From Blastococcus tunisiensis (GTDB lineage: Bacteria; Actinomycetota; Actinomycetes; Mycobacteriales; Geodermatophilaceae), in the NCBI RefSeq assembly GCF_900112815.1, contig NZ_FOND01000012.1, positions 62,001-126,000 of the forward strand: a stretch of 64,000 nt of DNA, written 5' to 3'. Positions 16,829-25,842 of the stretch are shown here, one piece after another. The position numbers and the translations under genes are program-made. Each line of letters begins with the position of its first letter. Within the stretch, counting starts at the first letter, position 1. The notes under the pieces were generated by a model, which was given only the letters and a program-made list of their open reading frames with translations, did no database searches and was not told the DNA's origin.

Positions 16829-17863
16829 CTACCCGGGCCATACGGCCCGCACGGTGACCACCGGAGCACCCGGAGCGATGGGCCGGGGGGCCGAGGGGCG
16901 CAACCCCGCTGCGGTGAGCTGGCCGAGCAGCGCGTCGGCGTCCGTCAGCTCCATCGCCCCGTCCTGGGCGTGCAGCAGCAGGTCGAAGTGCCGGCTGAAC
17001 AACTGCCGCGTGGCCACGCTCGTCACCAGGAACAGAACACCGCCCGGTGCGAGGAGGGAGGCGATGTCCCGGAGCAGCGCGACCCGGTCCCCCATCGGCA
17101 CGTAGTAGATGACGTTGGCCAGGACGGCGAGATCGAAGGGATCGGCTAGTGCACCGGTGCGGTCGGCCAGGACCTCCCGCACGTCGGCGCAGCGGAGGTG
17201 CGAACGCCCGTCCAGCCCGCGGTCCCGCAGGGTCTTCCCGGCCAGCGCCGCCGCATCGGCGTCCGAGTCGATGCCCACCCCCTCCGCGGCCGGGGCCGCA
17301 TCCAGCATGGCGGCCAGTTGCAGGCCGGCGCCGCAGCCGATGTCGAGGACGCGTCGCGGAGCGCGCTCGACGACCGTGGCGGTGAGCTCGGAGAGGACGA
17401 ACGGCTCGAAGGCAGCGGAGACCCGGGCGATCAGGCCACCCTGCTCCGCGACGTCCCGGCGTGGCCGTCCGCCCGCGAGCTGAGCCGGCAGCTCGCGGTA
17501 GAGGCCGGTGTGGAACCCGGGAAATGCCTGGTAGACGGCTCGCACCAGGTCATCGTCGACGATCGCCCGGCCGCGGGCCGTCAACCGCCACGATCCGCGA
17601 CGGACCTGCACCAGGCTGGCCGACTCGACCACCCGCAGGAACGCCGCGAGCAGCTCCAGGTCGTCGACCGCCATCCGTTGCGCGAGTTCGTCGATGTCCG
17701 CCGCACCGGTGGCGAGAGCGTCCAGCAGCCCGGTGTCGACCGCGGCACCGGCGAGGTGCAGCCGGATGGCCGTCGCTCCCTCGCGGTTGGCGCGCACCCG
17801 CGCGGGAAGATTGCCCGCGCGGGCGAGGGTCCACAGCGCCCGGGCGGTGATGAGTCGTCGCAT
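16829..17863 (-). CDS. SAM-dependent methyltransferase with winged-helix N-terminal domain
   Basis: 344 residues. The N-terminal about 100 residues form a helical/winged-helix dimerisation domain (TGLLDALATGAADIDELAQR). This is followed by a class I SAM fold with VLDIGCGAGLQLAAML (about 168-183) and FDLAVLANVIYYVP. The layout resembles small-molecule O- or C-methyltransferases of natural-product and quinone pathways. It lies beside the desaturase-like gene, so a role in carotenoid or quinone modification is possible but unproven. GGGAG precedes the ATG. Confidence 0.8.
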   Translation of the reverse strand: MRRLITARALWTLARAGNLPARVRANREGATAIRLHLAGAAVDTGLLDALATGAADIDELAQRMAVDDLELLAAFLRVVESASLVQVRRGSWRLTARGRAIVDDDLVRAVYQAFPGFHTGLYRELPAQLAGGRPRRDVAEQGGLIARVSAAFEPFVLSELTATVVERAPRRVLDIGCGAGLQLAAMLDAAPAAEGVGIDSDADAAALAGKTLRDRGLDGRSHLRCADVREVLADRTGALADPFDLAVLANVIYYVPMGDRVALLRDIASLLAPGGVLFLVTSVATRQLFSRHFDLLLHAQDGAMELTDADALLGQLTAAGLRPSAPRPIAPGAPVVTVRAVWPG

Positions 17864-17972
17864 GTCGGCTCCCTGGTTCGGCAGGGGTCACTCTCCCGAC
17901 CGAGCCGACCGGGCACCAGTTCCGCGGCGCTGCTGAGGTCGCGGCGTCCGTACCGGGTGCGAGGCTGTGGGG

Positions 17973-18485
17973 GTGCGCACCGAGCTGCCGGCCTCCGGCA
18001 CCGAGCGGGACCTGCTGACCGCGTTCCTCGACGCCCAGCGCGACGCGGTCCTCCGGAAGACCGAGGGGCTGACCCGGGAGCAGCTCGCCCGCCGGCTGCC
18101 GCCGTCGACGCTGACCCTCGCCGGGTTGCTCAACCACCTGGCGCTGGTCGAGGACTCCTGGTTCCGGAAGAACTTCCTCGGCGCGCCCCCGGACGAGCTG
18201 TGGGCCGGCATCGACCGGGAGACCGATCCCGACCAGGAGTTCCGCACGGCGCTCGAGCTGGACCCGGACGACCTCCGCGCGCGGTACGCGCGGGCGTGCG
18301 CCCGCAGCCGGGAGGTCGTGGCCGGCACCCCGAGCCTGGACCAGCTGTCGGCCCGGGCCTCGGCCCGCACGGGGAAGCGGTACGACCTCCGGTGGGTGCT
18401 GCTGCACCTGATCGAGGAGACCGCCCGGCACGCCGGGCACGCCGACCTGCTGCGGGAGGCGATCGACGGGACGACCGGCGGCTGA
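17973..18485 (+). CDS. DinB family (DUF664-like) protein
   Basis: A 170-residue four-helix-bundle protein of the DinB/mycothiol-dependent-enzyme superfamily. Possible metal ligands are His in LLNHLALVEDSWF and in EETARHAGHADLLRE, the usual H / HxxxH spacing. Actinobacteria use this fold for several thiol-dependent reactions, so mycothiol dependence is possible but unproven. GTG 17973 is chosen because GAGG lies 8 nt upstream; GTG 17967 would be too close. Confidence 0.78.
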   Translation: MRTELPASGTERDLLTAFLDAQRDAVLRKTEGLTREQLARRLPPSTLTLAGLLNHLALVEDSWFRKNFLGAPPDELWAGIDRETDPDQEFRTALELDPDDLRARYARACARSREVVAGTPSLDQLSARASARTGKRYDLRWVLLHLIEETARHAGHADLLREAIDGTTGG

Positions 18486-18487
18486 CC

Positions 18488-18517
18488 GCGGGGACGGCCG
18501 GCACCGGCCGCCCCCGC
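18488..18517. terminator. Hairpin between convergent DinB and pepA genes
   Basis: GCGGGG and GGCCGG pair with CCGGCC and CCCCGC around a 2-nt loop, with small internal mismatches. It lies 2 nt after the DinB stop and 4 nt after the pepA stop, so it could serve both strands. Confidence 0.5.
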
Positions 18518-18520
18518 CGA

Positions 18521-20041
18521 TCAGTCCTCGACCGTCGGGCCCTGCTCGACCGGCGCCCCGGCCTCCAGCCAGTGCAGCAGGGTGCGCGCGCCGAAACCGG
18601 TGCCGCCCTTGACCACCTCGGCGTCGTCCGAGCCGGCCCGGGCCGGTCCGGCCACGTCGAGGTGCGCCCAGGGCAGGTCGCCGGCGAACGGCCGCAGGAA
18701 CAGCGCGGCGGTGGTGCCTCCGGGGCCGCCGGGAGCGTTGTTCGCGTCGGCCACCGGGCTGTCGAGCAGGTCGACGTGGTCCTCGAGCAGCGGCATCCGC
18801 CAGGAGGGCTCGCCGGCCTGCACCCCGGCCGTCCGCAGGGCGTCGGCCAGCCCGTCGGTGGTGGCGAACAGCCCGGCCGTCCGCGTCCCCAGGGCCACCT
18901 TCATCGCCCCGGTCAGCGTCGCCACGTCGACCAGCACCGTGGCGCCGAGTTCCAGCCGTCCATAGGCCAGGCCGTCGGCGAGCACCATGCGGCCCTCGGC
19001 GTCGGTGTTGAGCACCTCGGTGGTCCGCCCGCCGACGTGCCGGACGACGTCGGCCGGGCGGTAGGAGGAGCCCGACACGGCGTTCTCGGCCGCCGGGACC
19101 ACCGCGGTCACCGCGATCGGCAGCTCGAGCCGCGCGACGGCGTCCAGCGCCGCCAGGACGGCCGCACCGCCGGCCATGTCGGTCTTCATCTCGCGCATGC
19201 CGGCGGTGGGCTTGATCGACAGCCCCCCGGTGTCGAAGGTGATTCCCTTCCCGACCAGGACCGGATGCGCGGCCGGCGCCTCCGGGTGGCGGTAGCGGAC
19301 GACCACGACGCGGGGCGGCGAGGCCGAGCCGGCGCCGACGGCCAGCACCCCGCCGAAGCCACCGGCACGCAGCTCGTCCGGGCCGAGGACGGTCACCGAG
19401 ACGTGCGGCAGGCCGCCCAGCCGGTCGACCGCCTGCTCCGCCAGCCAGGCCGGGACCTTCACGTTGCTCGGGGTGTTCACCAGGTCGCGGGCCCAGGCCA
19501 CCGCCTCCGCGGTGAGCCGTCCGGCCTCTCCCGCGGCGACCACGGCCGGGTCGGCGGCGTCGGCGGCGACGACGACGGCGACCGTCTCCAGCCGCGGCGG
19601 GTGCGGGCGGGACAGCTCCCGGAACCGGTAGCCCGACAGCAGCGCCGCCTCGACCGCGGCCCGCACCTCGACCGCCCCCGCCGGGGCCACCGTGCTGTCG
19701 ACCGGGAGCACCAGCCGGCGCGCACCGTGCTCGGCCAGCGACTGGGCGCGCCGGACCGCGGTGGCGACGTAGCTGCGCAGATCGGGCAGCGTCGCCTCCC
19801 CGATCCCGACGGCGACCACGCTGCGCGGCCGGCGCCCCGCGATCGGGACGTTCGTGACCGTCCCCGCCGAACCCCTGTTGCCGGTGTCGGCCAGGGCGCC
19901 GGTCAGCAGCTCGGGGCTCACCGGTGGCGCGGACCCCCCGGCCAGCCAGGCCGGCAGCGCCGCACCGGTGCCCACCGGCACGGCGAGGACGTCGTCGGGC
20001 CCGAGCACGGGGAGGTCGACCAGGATCTCGACCCGCGGCAA
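18521..20041 (-). CDS. pepA: Leucyl aminopeptidase (M17)
   Basis: A 506-residue M17 metallo-aminopeptidase that trims N-terminal residues in the cytoplasm. The C-terminal catalytic domain has GKGITFDTGGLSIKP, the signature NTDAEGRMVLADGLAYG and DVATLTGAMKVALG. Two metal ions would be bound there. The start is uncertain: TTG 20041 is the first conventional codon before the homology. The frame stays open to a CTG at 20131 that overlaps the DUF3117 stop. It is the last gene of a long leftward run. Confidence 0.92.
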   Translation of the reverse strand: MPRVEILVDLPVLGPDDVLAVPVGTGAALPAWLAGGSAPPVSPELLTGALADTGNRGSAGTVTNVPIAGRRPRSVVAVGIGEATLPDLRSYVATAVRRAQSLAEHGARRLVLPVDSTVAPAGAVEVRAAVEAALLSGYRFRELSRPHPPRLETVAVVVAADAADPAVVAAGEAGRLTAEAVAWARDLVNTPSNVKVPAWLAEQAVDRLGGLPHVSVTVLGPDELRAGGFGGVLAVGAGSASPPRVVVVRYRHPEAPAAHPVLVGKGITFDTGGLSIKPTAGMREMKTDMAGGAAVLAALDAVARLELPIAVTAVVPAAENAVSGSSYRPADVVRHVGGRTTEVLNTDAEGRMVLADGLAYGRLELGATVLVDVATLTGAMKVALGTRTAGLFATTDGLADALRTAGVQAGEPSWRMPLLEDHVDLLDSPVADANNAPGGPGGTTAALFLRPFAGDLPWAHLDVAGPARAGSDDAEVVKGGTGFGARTLLHWLEAGAPVEQGPTVED

Positions 20042-20127
20042 CGGCGCGGCCCCGGTCGCCGGCGGGTTGCCGGCGGCCGGGGCCGTGTCGCTCGCGGGGC
20101 TGCCCGGAGGCAGGCTCGCGGAGGTGT

Positions 20128-20295
20128 TCAGCTGGTCGCGCCCTTCAGTGCCTCCGAGAGCGCCGCCGCCTCGTCGGGCGACAGCTCGACGACCAGGCGA
20201 CCGCCCCCCTCGAGCGGTACGCGCATGACCAGGCCGCGCCCCTCCTTGGTCACTTCGAGGGGACCTTCACCCGTGCGCGGCTTCATGGCCGCCAT
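20128..20295 (-). CDS. DUF3117 small protein (Rv1211-like)
   Basis: 55 residues starting MAAMKPRTGEGPLEV, with GGRLVVELSPDEAAALSEAL near the end. The size and wording match the actinobacterial DUF3117 family, of unknown function. ATG 20295 is chosen over the ATG three codons later because GGAGG lies 7 nt upstream. It sits next to tag, as Rv1211 does next to Rv1210. Confidence 0.9.
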   Translation of the reverse strand: MAAMKPRTGEGPLEVTKEGRGLVMRVPLEGGGRLVVELSPDEAAALSEALKGATS

Positions 20296-20421
20296 GCGTG
20301 CCTCCTTCTTCGGCCCACCACTCCTGCCGGGGCAGGAGTGCTGCGGCGTCCGTCGCTGCTGTGCGCTCCGGGTCAATGATCCCGTATGAGCGGCTTCCGT
20401 CCAACATGAGGTCCCCGCGGG

Positions 20422-20982
20422 TCACCCGGACGCGCCTGCCCGGAAGCAGTCGGCGACGTGGTCGTCGACCATCCCGGTGGCCTGCATGAGCGCGTAGGCG
20501 GTCGTCGGCCCGACGAAGACGAAGCCGCGCCGCTTGAGCTCCTTGGCCATCGCGACCGACTCCGGGCTGGTGGCGGGCACGTCGGCGAGCGTCGCCGGCC
20601 GGGCCCGCGGGCCGCCCGGCGCGAAGGACCACAGCAGCGCCGAGAGCCCGTCGGGCAGCTCCTGCGCCGCCCGCGCGTTGCGCACCGCGGCGGCGATCTT
20701 GGCCCGGTTCCGGACGATCGAGGCGTCGGCCATCAGCCGGGCCTCGTCGTCCTGGGTGAACGCCGCGACGGCGGCGATGTCGAACCCGGCGAACGCGGCG
20801 CGGAAGGCGGGCCGCTTGCGCAGGATGGTGATCCAGGACAGCCCCGACTGGAAAGCCTCGAGGCAGAGCCGCTCGAACAGTGCGTCGTCGCCCCGGAGGG
20901 GCACCCCCCACTCCTCGTCGTGGTAGGCGACGTACTCCGGTGCGCTGGTGGCCCACCCGCAGCGGGACCGCTCGGCTTCCAC
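20422..20982 (-). CDS. tag: DNA-3-methyladenine glycosylase I
   Basis: A 186-residue base-excision enzyme that removes 3-methyladenine from alkylated DNA. It opens with RCGWATSAPEYVAYHDEEWG, the zinc-binding N-terminus of TAG. It continues with LCLEAFQSGLSWITIL and FVGPTTAYALMQATGMVDDH. The C-terminal HVADCF supplies the last zinc ligands. GTG 20982 is the start closest to the homology. It is followed 126 nt later by DUF3117, as in mycobacteria. The EamA transporter gene lies 35 nt upstream on the same strand. Confidence 0.95.
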   Translation of the reverse strand: MEAERSRCGWATSAPEYVAYHDEEWGVPLRGDDALFERLCLEAFQSGLSWITILRKRPAFRAAFAGFDIAAVAAFTQDDEARLMADASIVRNRAKIAAAVRNARAAQELPDGLSALLWSFAPGGPRARPATLADVPATSPESVAMAKELKRRGFVFVGPTTAYALMQATGMVDDHVADCFRAGASG

Positions 20983-21017
20983 GGCGCGGACGGTATCCGG
21001 CGCGTCCGACAGGGTGG

Positions 21018-21923
21018 TCAGGGGACGGCCGAGTCCACGTCCGCGAGCTCGGAGGGCTCGGTGCGGGCCGGGCTGCGCCGGGTGGCCAGGACGCAGCCGA
21101 CCAGGACGAGCGGGAGACCCAGCGCGATGCCGAGGGTGAACGGCTCGCCGAGCAGCCAGACGCCGAGGAGGACCGCGACGGCGGGGTTGACGAAGGTGAT
21201 CACCAGGGCCCGCTGCGGGCCCACCTCCCGGATCAGCGCGAAGAAGAGCGCGAGGCCGATCGCCGTGCAGAGCACCCCCAGCGCGGCCAGGGACCACCAG
21301 GCCGGAGCGCTCACCTGTCCCGTCCCGTCCAGCTGTGGCAAGGCGAAGGGCGTGTACACGACCGCGGTGACGAACAGCGCGATGGAGCTGGCCGCCGTCC
21401 CGGGGACGTCGGGGAGGGCCCGCGTGACCACCAGGGGGCCGGTGGCGTAGCCGACGAGCACGAGGCCGATCGCCAGCAGGGGGAGCAGCTGGGCGCCGTC
21501 GACGTCGAGGCCCAGCAGCACACCGATGCCCACCACCCCGATCGCCATGCCGAGGAGGCGGACCGGCGTCAGACGCTCCTCCTCCCCCAGCAGCAGGGCG
21601 GCCAGCGCGGCGACGAACGGCACCCCGGCGACCAGCAGGCCGGTCAACGAGCTCGACAGGGTCTGCTCGGCGTAGGCGATGAGGAACCACGGTCCGGCCA
21701 TCTCCAGCACCGTGAACAGCAGCAGCGCCTTCCAGTGCCGGAGCACCGGGCGCAGCTGCCCGCGGGCGATCGTCCACGGCAGGAGCAGCGCCGCACCGAT
21801 GAGGCACCGGAGGAACACCAGGGTCTCCGGCGAGACCTCGTCGACGGCCACCTTGATCAGCAGGTACGGGATTCCCCAGATCACCGACATGGCCAGGAAC
21901 AGCACCCACCCGCGCCGGCTCAC
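21018..21923 (-). CDS. EamA/DMT-family transporter
   Basis: A 301-residue membrane protein with about ten hydrophobic helices in two EamA repeats. It starts WVLFLAMSVIWGIPYLLIKV, and the second half has a similar segment, FFALIREVGPQRALVITFVN. DMT transporters export metabolites or amino acids; the substrate is not predictable. It lies between the SRPBCC gene and tag in the leftward cluster. Confidence 0.88.
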   Translation of the reverse strand: MSRRGWVLFLAMSVIWGIPYLLIKVAVDEVSPETLVFLRCLIGAALLLPWTIARGQLRPVLRHWKALLLFTVLEMAGPWFLIAYAEQTLSSSLTGLLVAGVPFVAALAALLLGEEERLTPVRLLGMAIGVVGIGVLLGLDVDGAQLLPLLAIGLVLVGYATGPLVVTRALPDVPGTAASSIALFVTAVVYTPFALPQLDGTGQVSAPAWWSLAALGVLCTAIGLALFFALIREVGPQRALVITFVNPAVAVLLGVWLLGEPFTLGIALGLPLVLVGCVLATRRSPARTEPSELADVDSAVP

Positions 21924-21989
21924 GGCCGCGGCCTCCGCGTCGTCACCGGAGCATCCTGACGCACGGCCCCGGGCGCCCTCGGCGGGGTG

Positions 21990-22442
21990 TCAGCCGCGGG
22001 CGGCGAGCGCGGCGAAGCGCTCCAGCGAGCGGCGGATCCCGAACAGGGCGAAGGGCCGCACCAGGAACCAGCCGACCACGCCGAGGTAGCCGTACGGCAG
22101 GTAGAGCCGCTCGGACCACACGAAGGTGGAGTGCGCGCCCCGCGGCTCGATGGCGAAGGTGCCGGGGCCGCGGATCAGCCGGCCGGTGTGCTGCACCTCG
22201 ACCAGCCGGGGCGGCTCCCACTTCGTGATGATCATGGTGTCCAGGACGCCGACGTGCCGGCCCCCCGGCAGCGGCAGCCCGGTCCGGGCGGCCAGCCGGC
22301 CGTGCAGCCGCTGGGCCGGGCCGTCGACGGTGCGGACGTCGGTGGCCAGCATCCACTCGCCCTGCCGCTCCCAGTCGGTGAGCAGCGCCCACACCCGCTC
22401 GGGCGGGGCGTCCACGTCGATGCGCTCGACCAGGTCAGGCAC
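21990..22442 (-). CDS. SRPBCC family protein (START-like fold)
   Basis: A 150-residue helix-grip protein. It starts VPDLVERIDVDAPPERVWAL, the usual SRPBCC opening, and ends in a hydrophobic, basic helix region (YLGVVGWFLVRPFALFGIRR). Members bind lipids or hydrophobic ligands. GTG 22442 overlaps the upstream gene by 8 nt, so the two are co-translated. The ligand is unknown. Confidence 0.82.
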   Translation of the reverse strand: MPDLVERIDVDAPPERVWALLTDWERQGEWMLATDVRTVDGPAQRLHGRLAARTGLPLPGGRHVGVLDTMIITKWEPPRLVEVQHTGRLIRGPGTFAIEPRGAHSTFVWSERLYLPYGYLGVVGWFLVRPFALFGIRRSLERFAALAARG

Positions 22443-22821
22443 GGGAGATCTCCTCGTCGTCGGTGCTCGCGGCGTCGTCGTCCGTCGTCGCGTCACCCTC
22501 CTGCTTCGGCTCCGTGGCGGAGACCGGATGCAGCTGGGCGCGCAGGGCGGCGACCTCGGTGTCGCGCTCCTCGAGCGCCAGCGCGAACTGCTCGATCAGC
22601 CAGTCCACCTCGGTCATCCGGTACCCGCGGGCGGTGACCGACAGGCGCAGCGCCCGGATGTCGTCGGCGGTGACCTGCCGGTCGCCGGGCAGCGCCACCG
22701 GCGAGCGGTCCGGCTCGGCCGGTGGCCGGCTCTCCCCGCGGCCCAGCAGCAGCGAGGCGCCGAGGAAGAGCAGCGCACCGACGACGAGGACGCCGACGAC
22801 GAAGGCGACGAACGTGAGCAT
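22435..22821 (-). CDS. Membrane-anchored DivIVA-domain protein (Rv1209-like)
   Basis: 128 residues. One N-terminal transmembrane helix ([20 protein letters not shown]) is followed by a short DivIVA-type domain (VTADDIRALRLSVTARGYRM) and an acidic tail. DivIVA-domain proteins mark poles and septa and help place cell-wall growth in actinobacteria. The ATG overlaps the stop of the LOG gene (ATGA). The position between LOG and tag matches Rv1209. Confidence 0.82.
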   Translation of the reverse strand: MLTFVAFVVGVLVVGALLFLGASLLLGRGESRPPAEPDRSPVALPGDRQVTADDIRALRLSVTARGYRMTEVDWLIEQFALALEERDTEVAALRAQLHPVSATEPKQEGDATTDDDAASTDDEEISRA

Positions 22822-23693
22822 CAGGCCTCGAGCGGGCCCTGGTCGACCGGGACGTGCTGCATCCCGCCGCCGCCGTCGCCGGTGCGCCGCGCCTCGTCGG
22901 CCGCCTGGATCACCGCCATGACCTCGCCGATGTCGTCGGTGACGGTGATCAGGTCCAGGTCGGTGGCGTTGATCGTGCCCGTTCCGGCGAGCGTCGTGCG
23001 GATCCACTGCAGCAGCCCCGACCAGTACTCGGTGCCGAAGAGGATCACCGGGAAACGGGTGACCTTGCGGGTCTGCACGAGGGTGAGCGCCTCGAACAGC
23101 TCGTCCAGGGTGCCGAAGCCGCCGGGGAGGATGACGAAGGCCTGCGCGTACTTCACGAACATGGTCTTCCGCACGAAGAAGTAGCGGAAGGCGATGCCGA
23201 CGTCGACCCACTCGTTGAGGTCCTGCTCGAACGGCAGCTCGATGCCCAGGCCGACCGACAGGCCGCCGCCCTCGCAGGCACCCCGGTTGGCCGCCTCCAT
23301 CGCCCCGGGCCCGCCGCCGGTGATGACCGCGTAGCCGGCCTGGGCCAGGGCGGCCCCGATCGCCACGCCCGCCGCGTAGTGCGGGTGGTCGCGCGGCGTG
23401 CGGGCGCTGCCGAAGACGCTGACCGCCCGGGGCAGCTCGGCGAGCAGGCCGAAGCCCTCGACGAACTCGGACTGGATCCGGAGCACGCGCCACGGGTCGG
23501 TGTGCACCCAGTCGCTGGGGCCGCGGCGGTCGAGCAGCCGCTGGTCGGTCGTCGTCCCGGCGTAGCGGGGATCGGGCTCCCCGCCGCGCAGCGTGATCGG
23601 CCCGCGGTGCCGGGTGGGGCGGGGACGGCGGCCGTCGGGCTCCTGCTGCGGCGGCTGCGACGACTGCGGCGGCTCGGGCGGGGTGGTGGTCAC
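22821..23693 (-). CDS. LOG/TIGR00730 family Rossmann-fold protein
   Basis: 290 residues with a disordered N-terminus. The LOG core carries [18 protein letters not shown] and [19 protein letters not shown]. These motifs form the active site of cytokinin riboside 5'-monophosphate phosphoribohydrolases, and related proteins act on other nucleotide monophosphates. The GTG overlaps the dapE stop (GTGA). It matches Rv1205 in position, near dapE. Confidence 0.9.
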   Translation of the reverse strand: MTTTPPEPPQSSQPPQQEPDGRRPRPTRHRGPITLRGGEPDPRYAGTTTDQRLLDRRGPSDWVHTDPWRVLRIQSEFVEGFGLLAELPRAVSVFGSARTPRDHPHYAAGVAIGAALAQAGYAVITGGGPGAMEAANRGACEGGGLSVGLGIELPFEQDLNEWVDVGIAFRYFFVRKTMFVKYAQAFVILPGGFGTLDELFEALTLVQTRKVTRFPVILFGTEYWSGLLQWIRTTLAGTGTINATDLDLITVTDDIGEVMAVIQAADEARRTGDGGGGMQHVPVDQGPLEA

Positions 23694-24808
23694 GCGGGGC
23701 TCCCGGAGAGGTAGGCGGTGAGGGCGTCCTCGGCCGGGCGGAGCCGGTCGACGCGGACGTGTTCGTCACGGGTGTGGGCCAGCTGCGGATCACCGGGCCC
23801 GTAGTTGACGGCCGGGATGCCGAAGGCGGCGAACCGGGCGACGTCGGTCCAGCCCAGCTTGGCCCGCGGGGGGCGGCCGACGGCGGCGACGAAGGCGGCG
23901 GCGGCCGGCTCGGCGAGCCCCGGCATCGCGCCACCGGCGTTGTCGGTGACGGTCAGCGTCGCGCCGCCGGCCAGCGCCTCGGCGAACACCTCCCGGACGT
24001 GCGCTTCCGCGGCGTCCTCGTCGCGGTCCGGCGCGTAGCGGAAGTTCACCGTCAGCGCGGCCTCGTCGGGGATCACGTTGCCGGCGACGCCTCCGGAGAT
24101 GCCGACGGCGTTGAGCCCCTCGCGGTAGGTGAGCCCGTCGATCTCCACCTCCCGCGGGCGGTACGCGGCCAGCGTGGCCAGTGCGCCGGCCAGGCCGTGC
24201 ACGGCGTTGACCCCCAGCCAGCTGCGGGCGCTGTGCGCGCGGCGGCCGGTCGTCTCCAGCCGGACCCGCAGGGTGCCCTGGCAGCCGCCCTCGATCTCGC
24301 CGTCCGTGGGCTCGAGCAGGATCGCCAGGTCGCCGTAGAGCCAGCCCCGGCGCTCGCGGGCGACCCGGCCGAGACCGTTCTTCACGGCCTCGACCTCCTC
24401 GTTGTCGTAGAAGACGAACGTCAGGTCGTGCGCGGGCTCCCCGCCGGGCACGCCGAACCGGCCGGCCAGCCGCAGCATCACCGCGTCGCCGGCCTTCATG
24501 TCGCTGGTGCCGCACCCGTAGAGCCGCTGCACCCCGTCGACCTCGCGCAGCTCCGACGGCAGGTTCCCGGCGACCGGCACGGTGTCCAGGTGCCCGGCGA
24601 GCACCACGCGCGTCGGCCGGCCGAGGTTCGTCCGCGCCAGCACGCTGTTGCCGACCCGCTCGACCTCCAGGCCCGCGAGCGCCCGCAGCGCCGCCTCGAC
24701 GGCGTCGGCGAGCGGCTCCTCCGAGCCGGAGACCGACGGGGCGTCGACGAGGGCGCGGGTGAGGGCGAGGACGTCGGCGGACAGGTCGAGCTGCGGGAGG
24801 TCCGTCAC
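23690..24808 (-). CDS. dapE: Succinyl-diaminopimelate desuccinylase
   Basis: M20-family zinc hydrolase of 372 residues that releases succinate from N-succinyl-LL-DAP in lysine and peptidoglycan precursor synthesis. Metal-site motifs are [28 protein letters not shown] and [15 protein letters not shown] 24808 is preferred because TAGGCT lies 8 nt upstream, giving a leaderless start. GTG 24814 would leave only 2 nt. It is divergent from dapD, which makes the substrate of the next pathway step. It leads the cluster dapE-LOG-DivIVA-SRPBCC. Confidence 0.94.
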   Translation of the reverse strand: MTDLPQLDLSADVLALTRALVDAPSVSGSEEPLADAVEAALRALAGLEVERVGNSVLARTNLGRPTRVVLAGHLDTVPVAGNLPSELREVDGVQRLYGCGTSDMKAGDAVMLRLAGRFGVPGGEPAHDLTFVFYDNEEVEAVKNGLGRVARERRGWLYGDLAILLEPTDGEIEGGCQGTLRVRLETTGRRAHSARSWLGVNAVHGLAGALATLAAYRPREVEIDGLTYREGLNAVGISGGVAGNVIPDEAALTVNFRYAPDRDEDAAEAHVREVFAEALAGGATLTVTDNAGGAMPGLAEPAAAAFVAAVGRPPRAKLGWTDVARFAAFGIPAVNYGPGDPQLAHTRDEHVRVDRLRPAEDALTAYLSGSPA

Positions 24809-24816
24809 GACCACCG

Positions 24817-24863
24817 AGCCTAAGGCCCGGCACGGAGGGCGCCCGTCAGCCGCTCGGTAGTTT
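24817..24863. promoter_or_regulatory. Overlapping divergent leaderless promoters of dapE and dapD
   Basis: The minus-strand TAGGCT (24822-24817) serves dapE and the plus-strand TAGTTT (24858-24863) serves dapD. They lie 8 and 7 nt from their start codons. The two -10 boxes are only 35 nt apart, so polymerases could not bind both at once. Confidence 0.55.
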
Positions 24864-24870
24864 GGTCGGC

Positions 24871-25842
24871 GTGACTGCCGCTCCCGTCTCCGCCGTTGCC
24901 GCCGGTCTGGCCACCGTCACCGCCTCCGGGACGGTGCTGGACACCTGGTACCCCGAGCCCCGGCTGGGTGCCCCCGACGGCGCGAAGCCCGGCACCACCC
25001 GGCTCGGCGCCCTGGAGCTCTCCGGCGAGCTCGGCCCCGACTACGGCGGCCTGGTCCGTCGCGACGAGGCGCGCGGCGTGGAGATCATCGCCGTCCGCAC
25101 GGTGATCCCCGACCTGTCCCAGCCGCCGGTCGACACGCACGACGTGTGGCTGCGGCTGCACCTGCTGTCGGCCCGCCTGATCCGGCCGCACGGGGCCGAC
25201 CTGACCGGGATCTTCGGCCTGCTCACCAACGTCGCCTGGACCAGCGCCGGGCCGGTCGAGGCCGCCTCGTACAACGCCCACCGGCTGCGGGCCGCCGTCG
25301 GCAACGTCACCGTGTTCGGCGTCGACAAGTTCCCGCGGATGGTCGACTACGTCATCCCCGCCGGCGTCCGCGTCGCCGACGGCGCCCGGGTGCGGCTGGG
25401 TGCGCACCTGGCCGAGGGCACCACGGTCATGCACGAGGGCTTCGTCAACTACAACGCCGGCACGCTGGGCCCCTCGATGGTGGAGGGCCGGATCAGCGCC
25501 GGCGTCGTCGTCGGCCCGGACAGCGACATCGGCGGCAGCGCCTCGATCATGGGGACGCTCTCCGGCGGCGGCAAGCAGGTCATCTCGATCGGCAGCGGGT
25601 GCCTGCTCGGCGCCAACTCAGGCATCGGCATCTCCCTCGGCGACGGCTGCGTCGTCGAGGCCGGCTGCTACGTGACGGCCGGCTCGCGGATCACCCTGCC
25701 CGACGGAGCGGTGGTGAAGGCCGCCGAGCTCAGCGGTCGCGACGGGCTGCTCTTCCGCCGCAACAGCGTCAGCGGCGCGCTCGAGGCGCTCCCCCGCGAC
25801 GGCAACTGGGGCGCCCTCAACGCCGAGCTGCACGCGAACTAA
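24871..25842 (+). CDS. dapD: Tetrahydrodipicolinate N-succinyltransferase
   Basis: 323 residues. Transfers succinyl from succinyl-CoA to tetrahydrodipicolinate in the lysine/DAP route. The C-terminal part is a left-handed beta-helix with hexapeptide turns ([40 protein letters not shown]). The length and N-terminal domain match the actinobacterial DapD (Rv1201c). GTG 24871 is chosen because TAGTTT lies 7 nt upstream. Its TAA overlaps the stop codon of the convergent hydrolase by 3 nt. Confidence 0.95.
   Translation: MTAAPVSAVAAGLATVTASGTVLDTWYPEPRLGAPDGAKPGTTRLGALELSGELGPDYGGLVRRDEARGVEIIAVRTVIPDLSQPPVDTHDVWLRLHLLSARLIRPHGADLTGIFGLLTNVAWTSAGPVEAASYNAHRLRAAVGNVTVFGVDKFPRMVDYVIPAGVRVADGARVRLGAHLAEGTTVMHEGFVNYNAGTLGPSMVEGRISAGVVVGPDSDIGGSASIMGTLSGGGKQVISIGSGCLLGANSGIGISLGDGCVVEAGCYVTAGSRITLPDGAVVKAAELSGRDGLLFRRNSVSGALEALPRDGNWGALNAELHAN

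Noticed and set aside
17198-20389. 1063-residue plus-strand ORF
   Set aside because: It runs antisense to the methyltransferase and pepA and across DinB in another frame. Its composition is Arg/Gly/Pro-rich and no domain is recognised; it is a GC-driven shadow.
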